DNA of 37,815 bases from Candidatus Nanopelagicales bacterium (GCA_030157755.1 JAOAUD010000165.1:1-37815), one strand, 5' to 3'; shown: positions 1 to 7,892, counted from the stretch's first letter. Notes: generated by a model not told the origin, from the letters alone. Numbers and translations: made by a program.

Positions 1-359
1 GGTCCGAACGGTTCGCGCCCGGACCAACTCCCGCGGCTATGAATTGTTGAGAGGACAAATCGAGCCTTTTCGTAACAGTGGTGATCCCACGTTGTCACGA
101 GAGACCCGAGTTCGAACACGCGAGCGTCAGCAACGTCGTCCCAGACCGCGATTATGGCCCAATGATGTGGGTCTGCATCGCGGAGGCTGAACGTCTCGCC
201 GGACCCTGTTCCGAGCAGTTTCGCGAATCGAAGTCCATGGCTGCGCCTGACTCGGGACCGGTCTGTTGCCATTCGCCACAGCGCTCCCGGAACGGCGCGG
301 TTGCGTACACCCCAAATGTGCATAGTGACGACTGGTGGCGTCGACGCGGGGGTGGTCAT
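1..359 (-). CDS. Spheroidene monooxygenase-like (CrtA-like) protein, 3' end cut off by window edge
   Basis: The reverse strand is open from an ATG at 359 to the window edge (119 residues, no stop reached). The translation has the conserved blocks of the spheroidene monooxygenase/CrtA-like family: LRFAKLLGTGSGETF (residues 43-57), DPHHWAIIAVWDD (63-75) and SRGSWSGREPFG (108-119). In phototrophs CrtA oxygenates acyclic carotenoids. Actinobacterial members are usually annotated only by homology, and their substrate is not evident here. The ATG is preferred because a TACCGT hexamer (371-366) ends exactly six bases before it and no Shine-Dalgarno is present, the same layout as several other genes in this window. 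An internal ATG at 323 and a GTG ten codons upstream are alternatives. No carotenoid gene is visible next to it, so the biological role is inference. The family call is based on remembered motifs. Confidence 0.72.
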   Translation of the reverse strand, partial: MTTPASTPPVVTMHIWGVRNRAVPGALWRMATDRSRVRRSHGLRFAKLLGTGSGETFSLRDADPHHWAIIAVWDDVADARVFELGSLVTTWDHHCYEKARFVLSTIHSRGSWSGREPFG

Positions 360-365
360 GGCACA

Positions 366-371
366 ACGGTA
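366..371 (-). promoter_or_regulatory. Putative -10 element for a leaderless crtA-like transcript
   Basis: On the minus strand TACCGT is followed by six bases and then the ATG at 359. No Shine-Dalgarno is present. I found no convincing -35. The hexamer is weakly informative alone; the repeated spacing elsewhere in the window is what supports it. Confidence 0.4.
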
Positions 372-421
372 GATGCGCCTGTGCGTCACTCGGTGGGCAA
401 CTAGCCAATCAACTCGCCAAG

Positions 422-1753
422 ATGGGCCATGTGGAAGAGCGCGCAGCAATAGACAACCCAGCATTCACTGCTGATGTTCAGGCGTTAGCCCATGCGGTCG
501 GGTTGGCAATTGACCCACCAGTTACCGACCCGCTGGCTCTCGATGCGCTCCCGGAGTCGATGCCCCAGGAGGGCATCGGACCCGACGCGGCAATTGATCT
601 CGTGGCTCAGATTGCACTGCCAGAGTCATCGTCCCTGCGCGATCCGCTAGCAGCTTCTCGGATGGCGACCCCGACACCTTGGTTAACGTGGGCCGCCGCC
701 GTGTGGGCAGCAGCCCGTAGCGAGAACCTCCTTCACAAAGCAGATACTCCGCAGGTCAATGCTCTGCAGGACCGAGTTGTTGATTGGCTGGCGCCCCTGT
801 GGGGGATGGAGACCGGGCATCTGGTTCCCGGCGGGACCATCGCGAACCTCACTGCACTGTGGGCCGCTCGCGATGGTGCGGGTGCAACGACGATCGTCAC
901 TTCAGAGGCCGCGTCGGTGTCGGTGAAGAAGATCTCCAGAGTGCTGGGGATGCCGTTGATTCTCATCGACAGTGATCCCGACGAACGAATCAACCTCGAT
1001 GCACTCATTGATTTTGCTCGCCGAGATCCTGACGGGATGAGTCGCACCGTTGTGGTGCTCACTGCCGGAACACAGAACACTGGAGCGATAGACCCACTAA
1101 AGGATGCAATGAAGGGTCTCGCCCACTTGGGGCTGTCTCCAGCGTGGTGGCATGTTGACGCATCGTGGGCCGGACCATTGGCGTTCTCGTCGCGCTATCG
1201 CGGTTTACTCAAAGGCATCGACGATGCGGATTCGGTCACCGTGTCGACTCACAAGCTAATGTTCCAACCCACTGAATCTGCCCTGGTCCTGTTTCGAAAT
1301 GCAGTCCGGTCAGATGCGGTTCTGGAGTTCGCCGGACCTGACAACACGACCCAAATCGGATTGTTGGGATCGCGGTCTGACAGATCGTTGGCGATTGCGT
1401 TGCTGTTGCTTGCCTACGGCCAAGACGGACTTGCGAGCTGGCTGGAAACGGGCATTGGCAACATGATGACGGTGGCTGAGGCGTTACACGGCCGAGACGA
1501 TGTTGAGGTATTCAACAGCCCCACTTCAGGTGTGCTGTTATGGCGTCCGCTCCTTAAGGACACTGACGACGTACTGGCCCAACTTGGGGCCACGGTCGCG
1601 GGCCTTGGGCTCGCCGACGGGCGTCATTGGGTGCGCCAAGTGGGATCGAATCCGATCATGGATGTCGACGAGTTGATTGAGCGGATTTTTCACGTCCTGG
1701 ATGACCCCGAGGTGGAGGCCGCAGTCGATCCAACGCGCACAGCTGAAATGTAG
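422..1753 (+). CDS. Group II pyridoxal-phosphate-dependent amino acid decarboxylase
   Basis: This 443-residue protein belongs to the group II PLP decarboxylases (Pfam PF00282), which include glutamate, aromatic amino acid and L-2,4-diaminobutyrate decarboxylases. Fold-type I features are visible: PGGTIANLTALWAAR forms the cofactor phosphate pocket, HVDASWAGP carries the Asp (D246) that pairs with the pyridine nitrogen, and VSTHKLMFQPTESALVLFR carries the Schiff-base lysine (K278). The 'HKLMFQP' context is closer to the diaminobutyrate/cysteate-type decarboxylases than to glutamate decarboxylases (typically HKY), so a diaminobutyrate-like or unassigned substrate is my best inference. The frame is open upstream to a GTG at 335, but those 29 residues look noncoding and would overlap the divergent CrtA-like gene, so I start at ATG 422. 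It is probably monocistronic: the next gene has its own promoter. Confidence 0.85.
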   Translation: MGHVEERAAIDNPAFTADVQALAHAVGLAIDPPVTDPLALDALPESMPQEGIGPDAAIDLVAQIALPESSSLRDPLAASRMATPTPWLTWAAAVWAAARSENLLHKADTPQVNALQDRVVDWLAPLWGMETGHLVPGGTIANLTALWAARDGAGATTIVTSEAASVSVKKISRVLGMPLILIDSDPDERINLDALIDFARRDPDGMSRTVVVLTAGTQNTGAIDPLKDAMKGLAHLGLSPAWWHVDASWAGPLAFSSRYRGLLKGIDDADSVTVSTHKLMFQPTESALVLFRNAVRSDAVLEFAGPDNTTQIGLLGSRSDRSLAIALLLLAYGQDGLASWLETGIGNMMTVAEALHGRDDVEVFNSPTSGVLLWRPLLKDTDDVLAQLGATVAGLGLADGRHWVRQVGSNPIMDVDELIERIFHVLDDPEVEAAVDPTRTAEM

Positions 1754-1782
1754 TTGCGCGGCATGACGTCACCCTCTAGTGT
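1754..1782 (+). promoter_or_regulatory. Sigma70-type promoter of the HEPN gene (leaderless)
   Basis: TTGCGC (1754-1759) and TAGTGT (1777-1782) are separated by exactly 17 bases. The -10 ends six bases before the ATG at 1789, so transcription would begin at the start codon. The -35 begins on the base after the stop codon of the upstream decarboxylase. The spacer to the ATG is the 6-base tract that, with 1781-1788, forms the palindrome GTTCGAAC. Confidence 0.55.
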
Positions 1783-1788
1783 TCGAAC

Positions 1789-2304
1789 ATGAGTTCGAAT
1801 AGGCCCGTCACCTTCGCAGATCAACCGTCGCCTGATGTTGCGCTCACCCATGCGCCGACTCCACCACCCCAGATCAATGCCGTTCCGCCTGAAGCTGTCC
1901 AGCTTGTTGGGCTCGCTGTCGATGGTCTGGCAGCTTGTGCCCGCGAGCAGGATCCAAATCAACGGTTCGCTGGTGCCCAACTGGCAGCATTGCGCGCCGC
2001 TGCTGCCCTGGTGGCTGTTCGTTCCCGAACGTCGTCAGACCCGCAGGGGATGACCCGCGGGCGGGCACTCAATGTGTGGCAACTGCTTGCGCGTGTTGCC
2101 CCGGAGTTGTCGGAATGGGCTGCGCTCTTCCACTACTCCGCAGAGAAGCGGACGGCTGTGGCGGCGGGAACCACCGCCGTCAGTACGCGCGACGCTGACG
2201 ACACATTGCGTGACGCTGCGAAATTCGTCGCCGCAGTTGCCCGGAGGCTGGGCATTCCTAGCCGCCGTTTGGATCTCACCACCCAATGGTTGGCTGTGAC
2301 CTAA
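1789..2304 (+). CDS. SAV_6107 family HEPN domain protein
   Basis: This 171-residue, almost all-alpha, Ala-rich protein matches the actinobacterial SAV_6107 family HEPN domain (Pfam PF18726). The middle contains QRFAGAQLAALRAAAALVAV followed by ALNVWQLLARVAPELSEWAALF and a C-terminal helix with DADDTLRDAAKFVAAVARR, which is the pattern I remember for this family. HEPN folds occur in RNases and toxins, but many lack an active RNase motif, and I do not see a clear R-x4-6-H motif here, so nuclease activity should not be assumed. The first 35 residues are low-complexity and proline-rich. The ATG has no Shine-Dalgarno but is perfectly placed for leaderless transcription. No antitoxin-like partner is adjacent; its neighbours are an amino acid decarboxylase and a heme gene. 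Function unknown. Confidence 0.75.
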   Translation: MSSNRPVTFADQPSPDVALTHAPTPPPQINAVPPEAVQLVGLAVDGLAACAREQDPNQRFAGAQLAALRAAAALVAVRSRTSSDPQGMTRGRALNVWQLLARVAPELSEWAALFHYSAEKRTAVAAGTTAVSTRDADDTLRDAAKFVAAVARRLGIPSRRLDLTTQWLAVT

Positions 2305-2365
2305 TCCGCGTCTCAAAGGGTGTTGTTTCTAGGTGATTTCAGGTGGTCAGTGAGAGAGTGGCCGT

Positions 2366-4000
2366 ATGCCAGACAAACCTGCAGCTCGACCAAGCTTGCG
2401 GCTCATCGCCGGTGACCTGGTGAGCTCGCTCGCTCACGATGTTGCTGAAATCGCCGAAGTTGCCCTCACAGGCAAGACTTCAGAGGAGCGAGAAAAGGTC
2501 GAGGCAACATCAGACCGACCGGACAAGCAGTCGCGGGCCCGCACAGTTGCCGTCATTGGCGGAGGCATCGCTGGTTTGTCGGCCGCTTGGTCGCTGGTCA
2601 GTGATCGTCAAGCTGATGCCGACGTCATCGTCTATGAATCATCGCCATCGGTTGGCGGCAAGTTACGTCTCAACGAGATTGAGGGCCTGTCGTTAGACGC
2701 CGGTGCCGAGTCAATGCTTGCGGTGCGTCCCGAGGCAATTGCACTGACCAAGGCTGTCGGGTTGGGATCTTCGATCGTGAATCCCGCCACCACATCTGCA
2801 GCTGTGTATTCACGCGGTGAGTTGCGACCCCTGCCGACTGGGTTGATCAGTGGTATCCCAACTGATTTGCGTGCGCTTGCAGCAAGTGACGTGTTGTCTG
2901 TCCCGGGCCTGTTGCGAATTCCACTCGACCACGTGTTGCCCAAGACGTCTATTCCTGGCGATGTGTCCGTGGGTGACTACGTGGCAACCCGGATGGGTCG
3001 AGAGGTTGTAGACCGACTCGTGGAGCCAATGCTTGGTGGTGTCTACGCCGGGCGCGCTGAGGAACTCAGCCTTGAGATGACCGTGCCCGCCCTCTACCGC
3101 TTGGCTCGGCGGGAGCGTTCGTTGCTCGCCGCAGCGAAGGAGGCACGCAAGACCGGCGCTGCACCAAGCGGCGCTCGGCGAGGTCCGGTATTCGCGGGGA
3201 TTTCTGGCGGCGTAGGTCGGTTGCCGATCGCATTAGCCGAACGACTTGAGCGCCGTGGCGTGACGATTGACCGCGGCACCGAGGTCACCGGGATCCGACG
3301 TACGTCGCGTGGATGGCGAGTACTTACCGGTGAAAAAGGAGACCGTGAGGGCCGTACGGTCGACGCGATTGTCCTGGCGGTCCCCGCCCCTGTCGCCGCG
3401 AAACTTCTGCGCAAGGTGAATTCCGGCGCAGCTGCGGGTCTCGACACAGTCGGTTACGCAAGTGTCGCTTTGACTACCTTCCTCTATGCGCCGGAAGAGG
3501 TGTCAGCGAAGGTTCAGGGCAGTGGATTCTTGGTGCCCCCGGTGGAGGGTTTCGGCGTCAAGGCGGCGACCTTCGCATCCAGAAAGTGGGCGTGGGTTGC
3601 TCGTTCTGGGGCGGTTGGTCGCAAACGTGGCTCGGACAAGCGCAGCTTCATGGTGGTGCGGGCATCGCTGGGTCGCTTCGGCGAACCCGGGCTGCTCCAG
3701 CGTTCAGACGAGGAATTGGCCGCACTCGCAGCAAAGGAACTGACTCAGCTCGCAGGACTGCCCGCTAAACCGCTGGTCAGCCGGGTCAATCGCTGGGACG
3801 ACGCGCTGCCGCAGTACACGGTTGGGCATCGCGGTCGCATGGCGTTGGTCCGCGAAGCACTCGTTGATACACCTGGGTTGGTCGTGTGTGGCGCGGCTTA
3901 TGACGGAGTTGGGATCGCAGCTTGCATCGGCTCAGCACAGTTTGCCGCCGGGCAGGTCGTGACCTACTTGAGTGAACGGGGACAATGGGCGCATGGCTGA
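2366..4000 (+). CDS. cgoX: Coproporphyrinogen III oxidase (protoporphyrinogen oxidase HemY/HemG family)
   Basis: This 544-residue FAD protein is of the HemY/CgoX type. In actinobacteria it oxidises coproporphyrinogen III to coproporphyrin III, the step before iron insertion and ChdC in the coproporphyrin-dependent heme pathway. The dinucleotide-binding motif [15 protein letters not shown] sits at residues 61-75, the acidic end of beta-2 is in [15 protein letters not shown], and the C-terminal FAD region reads [19 protein letters not shown]. The first ~60 residues precede the FAD domain and have no counterpart in typical family members; no better internal start codon is obvious. The stop overlaps the next gene, chdC, by 8 bases, so the two are translationally coupled and act consecutively. 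Upstream 61 bases contain no strong Shine-Dalgarno. Confidence 0.92.
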   Translation: MPDKPAARPSLRLIAGDLVSSLAHDVAEIAEVALTGKTSEEREKVEATSDRPDKQSRARTVAVIGGGIAGLSAAWSLVSDRQADADVIVYESSPSVGGKLRLNEIEGLSLDAGAESMLAVRPEAIALTKAVGLGSSIVNPATTSAAVYSRGELRPLPTGLISGIPTDLRALAASDVLSVPGLLRIPLDHVLPKTSIPGDVSVGDYVATRMGREVVDRLVEPMLGGVYAGRAEELSLEMTVPALYRLARRERSLLAAAKEARKTGAAPSGARRGPVFAGISGGVGRLPIALAERLERRGVTIDRGTEVTGIRRTSRGWRVLTGEKGDREGRTVDAIVLAVPAPVAAKLLRKVNSGAAAGLDTVGYASVALTTFLYAPEEVSAKVQGSGFLVPPVEGFGVKAATFASRKWAWVARSGAVGRKRGSDKRSFMVVRASLGRFGEPGLLQRSDEELAALAAKELTQLAGLPAKPLVSRVNRWDDALPQYTVGHRGRMALVREALVDTPGLVVCGAAYDGVGIAACIGSAQFAAGQVVTYLSERGQWAHG

Positions 4001-4706
4001 GTCGAAGGAAGTTCAGAAGCCCAAAGCACGTGATCTCAACGATGTCATCCGTTATGCGATGTGGTCGGTGTTCAAGGTCGATCGCACCGCAATTGACGAG
4101 CTCCCCAAAGATGCCGCCGACGAAGTTGAGCAGGCGCTTTCAGCGCTGCAAGCATCCGATGACGTCGTCGTCCGGGGTTGGTACGACGTGGCAGGTCTAC
4201 GCGGTGACGCTGACCTCATGTTGTGGTCACACGCCGAATCAAGTTCAGCGCTGCAGGCCACCTATCACGCGGTCCTGCGCACGGCCTTCGGTCGATACCT
4301 GAAGCCGGTGTGGTCCCAAATGGCGCTGCATCGCCCGGCGGAATTCAACAAGTCGCACGTCCCCGCTTTCCTGGCGGACGAACGCGCACACAAGTTCGTC
4401 TGTGTATACCCATTCGTCAGGTCGTACGAGTGGTACCTGTTGCCGGACGAAGAACGTCGCGAACTACTCGTCGAACACGGCGTGATGGGTCGCGAGTACC
4501 CAGACGTGCGCGCAAACACCGTCCCCGCATTTGCACTCGGCGACTATGAGTGGATTCTTGCCTTTGAGGCAGATGACCTCTCGCGGATCGTGGATCTCAT
4601 GCGGCATCTGCGAGCTTCGCGTGCCAGGCTTCACGTGCGTGAAGAAATTCCTTTCTACACGGGGGAGCGCCGTGCGCTCGCCGACTTCATAGCTGACGTG
4701 AGATGA
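3993..4706 (+). CDS. chdC: Coproheme decarboxylase (HemQ/ChdC)
   Basis: This 237-residue member of the chlorite dismutase-like superfamily is the actinobacterial coproheme decarboxylase, which uses peroxide to decarboxylate two propionates of coproheme III to give heme b. The stretch [18 protein letters not shown] begins with Tyr139, and [16 protein letters not shown] contains His162; the 23-residue distance equals that between catalytic Tyr135 and proximal His158 of Corynebacterium diphtheriae ChdC, so both are assigned as the catalytic Tyr and heme-ligand His. The end, [14 protein letters not shown], is also typical. An in-frame start seven codons upstream (3972) is possible, but the ATG at 3993, which overlaps the cgoX stop by eight bases, fits family length. 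The gene is coupled to cgoX and followed after seven bases by msrB. Confidence 0.94.
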   Translation: MAESKEVQKPKARDLNDVIRYAMWSVFKVDRTAIDELPKDAADEVEQALSALQASDDVVVRGWYDVAGLRGDADLMLWSHAESSSALQATYHAVLRTAFGRYLKPVWSQMALHRPAEFNKSHVPAFLADERAHKFVCVYPFVRSYEWYLLPDEERRELLVEHGVMGREYPDVRANTVPAFALGDYEWILAFEADDLSRIVDLMRHLRASRARLHVREEIPFYTGERRALADFIADVR

Positions 4707-4713
4707 GGCATTT

Positions 4714-5163
4714 GTGAGTTCTCCCAAGAAGGATGGCCCGGCTCGGCCCGACGGCTCCGCGTACGACGTCACAAAGTCGGAGGACGAATGGAAGGACTCG
4801 CTGTCGCGCGAGGAGTACTACGTCCTGCGTGAGGCCGGAACCGAGCCGCCGTTCACCGGCGAGTACACAGACACCAAGACTGTCGGCACCTATCGCTGTC
4901 GGGCCTGCCAGGCCGAACTTTTCTCGTCGGACAGCAAGTTCGATTCCCATTGCGGGTGGCCTTCGTTCTTCACGCCGCTGGCGGGCGATTCCGTCGTGCT
5001 ACTTGAAGACCGCTCACTGCTCGGCGGGGTTCGCACCGAGGCTCGCTGCGCGAAATGCGGATCCCACCTGGGTCACGTCTTCGAGGGCGAGGGGTACGAC
5101 ACTCCGACAGACCAGCGGTGGTGCATCAACTCCATCAGCATCACTCTCGACCCCAAGCCGTAG
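4714..5163 (+). CDS. msrB: Peptide-methionine (R)-S-oxide reductase MsrB
   Basis: A 149-residue MsrB, which reduces methionine-R-sulfoxide in proteins or peptides using thioredoxin. Zinc-site pairs are Cys62/Cys65 (CRAC) and Cys112/Cys115 (CAKC), the substrate loop is FDSHCGWPSFF, GSHLGHVF follows the second CxxC, and the catalytic Cys137 lies in RWCINSISI. Cys80 in the SHCGWPSF loop is a candidate but not certain resolving cysteine. The protein is full length. The start is GTG at 4714, with a purine-rich GATGAGG tract about six bases upstream that serves as Shine-Dalgarno and contains the chdC stop. It lies in the heme operon cgoX-chdC-msrB; a link between heme/peroxide chemistry and oxidised-methionine repair is plausible but inferred. 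The following gene starts 20 bases after the stop. Confidence 0.95.
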   Translation: MSSPKKDGPARPDGSAYDVTKSEDEWKDSLSREEYYVLREAGTEPPFTGEYTDTKTVGTYRCRACQAELFSSDSKFDSHCGWPSFFTPLAGDSVVLLEDRSLLGGVRTEARCAKCGSHLGHVFEGEGYDTPTDQRWCINSISITLDPKP

Positions 5164-5183
5164 TCGATCCCTCTCGCCTTGTT

Positions 5184-6311
5184 ATGACGAGCTTGTCCGT
5201 TGCTGAGGTCCGCCGCCTGAGGTTGATCTCGTTACTGCTGGCCGGGCATGATTTCACGACCCCCGAGCAGGTCGTTGAATGGTTTTCGGCAATGCAGGCT
5301 CAAGACCTCGCGAGTGTGAAGTGGTCGCTCGGAGTGAGGCTGCCCGGGCTGACTGAGACTGATATTGACGAGGCGATCGAGCGCGGTTCTATCCTGCGAA
5401 CCTGGCCGATGCGCGGCACGATTCACCTCATTCCCGCCCGTGATGCGCGCTGGATGTTGGCCACGATGGGCGTGCGGCAACTGTCCGGAGTCCAGAAGCG
5501 GTGGGACTACCTCGGGCTCGATCGCCCAACCGTCGAACGCGCGGGGGAGTTACTCGCCGAAGCACTGACGGGTAACAAACGCCTGACTCGGTCGCAGGCC
5601 GCCGCCCTGTTTACCGCTGAAGGAATCGACGCGAGTGGCCAACGGCTTTACCACTTGCTCTGGCACTCCTCGCAAGTTGGCATCACGTGTATCGGGCCCA
5701 CGGTAGACAAGGAGCAGACCTTCGTCCTGCTCAGCGATTGGGCGCCGGATCAGCGACAACTCGAAGGCGAGGAGGCGTTGGCCGAGCTCGCCTGGAGCTA
5801 CTTCCGAGCTCATGGGCCAGCCCTCGTTACCGACTTCTCCGGGTGGGCCGGGATCCCAGTCACGGCCGCCCGAAAGGCAATAACGGCCAATGTCGGCCGA
5901 TTGACCACTGTCGAAACGGAATTCGGAGACATGTGGTTGGCCTCGGAACGCGACGATGCAGCGGAAGATCTGCGGGGCTCCCGTGCCCGCTCAAACGTCT
6001 TGACGCTTCCGGGCTTTGACGAGCTGATTCTTGGATATAAGGACCGCCGAGCATTCCTGGAGCCCGATCAGTTTGCTGCCGTCGTTCCGGGCAACAACGG
6101 CGTCTTCAAGCCGACGGTTGTTGATGCGGGCCGCGTTGTCGGTATCTGGAAGCGAACGGTGACCAAGTCGAAGGTGAAGGTGGAGGCGATTCCATTCGCC
6201 GAGTTCAGCGCCACACAACGCGAGGGGATCGGTAGAGCCGCCGCTGGCTTCGGTCAATACCTGGGTCTTCCCGCGGAAGTTGTAGACGCTAAATCGCCGT
6301 CCCAGATGTAA
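5184..6311 (+). CDS. Winged-helix DNA-binding protein of the AlkZ/YcaQ (HTH_42) family
   Basis: This 375-residue protein belongs to the HTH_42 / YcaQ-AlkZ superfamily (PF06224), whose characterised members are DNA glycosylases that unhook interstrand crosslinks or remove bulky alkyl adducts. It contains the family signature MQAQDLASVKWSLGVRLPG; residues 38-40 are Gln-Ala-Gln, matching the Q-hydrophobic-Q catalytic motif described for Streptomyces AlkZ, rather than the Q-x-D of Escherichia coli YcaQ. Next come the TWPMRGTIHLIPA block and a C-terminal region with GFDELILGYKDR, both typical. Many actinobacterial paralogs have no proven glycosylase activity, so function is inferred. The frame stays open upstream through msrB in another phase, but ATG 5184 gives the family N-terminus. 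A TetR gene begins one base after its stop, suggesting co-transcription. Confidence 0.85.
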   Translation: MTSLSVAEVRRLRLISLLLAGHDFTTPEQVVEWFSAMQAQDLASVKWSLGVRLPGLTETDIDEAIERGSILRTWPMRGTIHLIPARDARWMLATMGVRQLSGVQKRWDYLGLDRPTVERAGELLAEALTGNKRLTRSQAAALFTAEGIDASGQRLYHLLWHSSQVGITCIGPTVDKEQTFVLLSDWAPDQRQLEGEEALAELAWSYFRAHGPALVTDFSGWAGIPVTAARKAITANVGRLTTVETEFGDMWLASERDDAAEDLRGSRARSNVLTLPGFDELILGYKDRRAFLEPDQFAAVVPGNNGVFKPTVVDAGRVVGIWKRTVTKSKVKVEAIPFAEFSATQREGIGRAAAGFGQYLGLPAEVVDAKSPSQM

Positions 6312-6312
6312 G

Positions 6313-6933
6313 TTGGCTGGCGTGTCGGAGGGTGAACAGGCGAGCGAATTTCGCCAGTGGGTGAGGGACCGTACGTTGGCGGTTGCCCACGAGCACCTCG
6401 TCGAACAAGGATGGGATCGGGTGCGGGTTGGTCAGATCGCAGAAGAAGTTGGTGTCAGCCGCCCGACCTTGTATGCAGAATTCGGAAACAAGGAAGGCAT
6501 CGCCGAAGCGCTGGTATTGGCCGAGACCAATCGGTTTCTCGTGGGGATCCAGCAGCGCCTCGATCGCAACGTGACTGAACCTGAGAAGGCGATCAGAGCG
6601 GCGATTCGCTACACCTTTGCCGAAGCCGACAAGAGCGCGCTATTGCGAGCGATCCTTACCTCGTCGGATGAAGGCAACGACACGATGCTTCCGCTTCTCA
6701 CGACTCGGTCTGAGCCGATCTTCCATTCGGCGACCCAGTTTCTTGTTGCCTGGTTCGCCGAGAACTACCCCGGCATCAACAAGGAGCAACTGACCGACGG
6801 AGTGGATGCCCTGGTGCGACTGGTGGTCAGCAATCTGATGTTCCCTGGACCGCGACCTAAACAGACCCCCAATCGCGTTGCCAACGTCGCACTTGCCTTG
6901 TTCGGCGATCAATTGGAAGGTCCTGGCGCTTAA
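6313..6933 (+). CDS. TetR/AcrR family transcriptional regulator
   Basis: A 206-residue regulator with an N-terminal TetR helix-turn-helix: ALAVAHEHLVEQGWDR-like helix 1, then VRVGQIAEEVGVSRPTLYAEFGNKEGI (recognition helix SRPTLYAEF). The C-terminal ligand-binding domain is divergent, ending VSNLMFPGPRPKQT, and gives no effector clue. The start is TTG at 6313, one base after the stop of the AlkZ-like gene; a GTG three codons further in (6322) is equally possible. Being immediately downstream of the winged-helix gene, it may regulate that transcription unit, but I see no obvious operator. Its end overlaps by four bases the end of the convergent gene at 6930-7229. Confidence 0.9.
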   Translation: MAGVSEGEQASEFRQWVRDRTLAVAHEHLVEQGWDRVRVGQIAEEVGVSRPTLYAEFGNKEGIAEALVLAETNRFLVGIQQRLDRNVTEPEKAIRAAIRYTFAEADKSALLRAILTSSDEGNDTMLPLLTTRSEPIFHSATQFLVAWFAENYPGINKEQLTDGVDALVRLVVSNLMFPGPRPKQTPNRVANVALALFGDQLEGPGA

Positions 6934-7229
6934 TCCCCGCCACACGAATGTGCCTGCGCAAGGTGCGCAGCGATGCGGTGGACCTGTTGGTGGTCATTCA
7001 TGCGACGTGCGCGGTTGAGGTCGGCAATAGCTTCTGGGCCCAGCGCGACCCACTCCTCCCAGATGCCAACGGATCCACACACGACGTTCAGTGCGAAGTC
7101 GTCGCGGTCGCTCGCCCACAGGCTCCAGGACCAACCGACCTCCGTCTCAATCCACCAGTTGGCATCATCGGACTTCAGCCGTTCCGGCCAGGCGTCGCGA
7201 TCAACTTCTCGTCGATTGGCTGGCTGCAT
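6930..7229 (-). CDS. Conserved-looking small tryptophan-rich protein of unknown function
   Basis: A 99-residue protein that I do not recognise. It is unusually rich in tryptophan (for example NWWIETEVGWSWSLWASD and GSVGIWEEWVALGPEA), has an acidic middle and a His-containing C-terminus, and shows no signal peptide, membrane segment or known motif. The frame is open further upstream to 7499, but that portion runs antisense in phase across the PEBP gene and reads like noncoding translation, so I start at ATG 7229, 16 bases after the PEBP stop at 7246. It is therefore probably the second gene of a PEBP operon. It overlaps the TetR 3' end by four bases. Coding status is judged from the protein-like composition and gene packing. 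Confidence 0.6.
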   Translation of the reverse strand: MQPANRREVDRDAWPERLKSDDANWWIETEVGWSWSLWASDRDDFALNVVCGSVGIWEEWVALGPEAIADLNRARRMNDHQQVHRIAAHLAQAHSCGGD

Positions 7230-7245
7230 TTGCGGAGTCCGCGCG

Positions 7246-7863
7246 CTACTCGGCGATGCGGTACGTCGCTTCGAAGCTCGCTGAATCAAGCACGTGACCT
7301 TCGATCGCCGCCAGCAAGGTCGGCCCATCGAACGTGCCCTCGATGGGAGCACGATCCAGGTCGAGTGCGTAGACCGTGAAGGTGTAGTTGTGGGTGCGTT
7401 CGTCGTTCCAGGGCGGGAACGGACCGTCATATCCGAAGTATTGGCCACCCATGTCAGGGTCCCCAGCAAACCAATCCGTGTAGCTATTGATTCCGGCACG
7501 CAGGTTTGCGCCCGATGCCGGACCGGGCTTACCGCCGGGTGTCACCCCAGTGCTGAACGCCGCCTCGGCGAGTTCTGTTTGGTCGGCCGGGATATCGACG
7601 AGAACCCAGTGGAAGAAGTCTGCGCGCGGAAGTTCTGCTGGGACGCTGCGACCTTCCTGGTTGACGTCATCGGGAACGGTCGGTGCATCGGAATCGTGGA
7701 CCACCACGGCAAACGAACGGGTTCCTTCGGGGGCACCTGACCACCGCAGGTGCGGACTGACGTTGTCGGCGAACGTGGCATGGGATTCGGGATCCGGCTT
7801 ACCCATGGCGTGCACGGTGCTGATCGGCTGGCTGGGGGCGATGCTGAGGCTCGTCAGTTCCAT
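7246..7863 (-). CDS. YbhB/YbcL family Raf kinase inhibitor-like protein (PEBP)
   Basis: A 205-residue phosphatidylethanolamine-binding protein-like protein. It shows the family ligand-pocket pieces: NVSPHLRWSGAPEGTRSFAV, the acidic motif VHDSDAP, FFHWVLVDIP with the pocket His, and FGYDGPFPPW with the conserved Gly-Pro-x-Pro-P. No signal peptide, so cytoplasmic. Bacterial PEBPs have no well-established role; a small-molecule or phosphate-anion binding function is usually assumed. The start is ATG 7863, supported by a TAAGCT hexamer ending six bases before it and by divergence from the ligD-like gene across only 64 bases. A probable co-transcribed 99-residue protein follows. Confidence 0.9.
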   Translation of the reverse strand: MELTSLSIAPSQPISTVHAMGKPDPESHATFADNVSPHLRWSGAPEGTRSFAVVVHDSDAPTVPDDVNQEGRSVPAELPRADFFHWVLVDIPADQTELAEAAFSTGVTPGGKPGPASGANLRAGINSYTDWFAGDPDMGGQYFGYDGPFPPWNDERTHNYTFTVYALDLDRAPIEGTFDGPTLLAAIEGHVLDSASFEATYRIAE

Positions 7864-7869
7864 GCGGTC

Positions 7870-7875
7870 AGCTTA
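7870..7875 (-). promoter_or_regulatory. Putative -10 element of the PEBP gene (leaderless)
   Basis: TAAGCT on the minus strand is followed by six bases and the ATG at 7863, with no Shine-Dalgarno. It lies in the 64-base divergent region shared with the polymerase gene; the -35 side is weak. Confidence 0.45.
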
Positions 7876-7892
7876 CCGACCCACGCCTGCGG

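Noticed and set aside
1-25. Inverted repeat GGTCCG...CGGACC at the window edge
   Set aside because: It lies inside the CrtA-like coding region; a 6-bp stem with a 13-base loop is expected by chance in GC-rich DNA.
78-404. Plus-strand open frame of 108 codons near the left edge
   Set aside because: Antisense to the CrtA-like protein, whose family motifs are clear on the minus strand; the plus-strand product resembles no family.
342-404. tRNA-like run near the decarboxylase start
   Set aside because: A weak D-loop-like string only; there is no T-loop, anticodon stem or acceptor pairing.
335-421. Longer start (GTG 335) for the PLP decarboxylase
   Set aside because: The added residues have a noncoding composition and would overlap the CrtA-like start; the ATG at 422 gives the expected family length.
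7230-7499. Upstream extension of the 99-residue Trp-rich frame to 7499
   Set aside because: It runs through the PEBP gene in another phase, has low-complexity Arg/Ser/Thr composition and would overlap by 250 bases.
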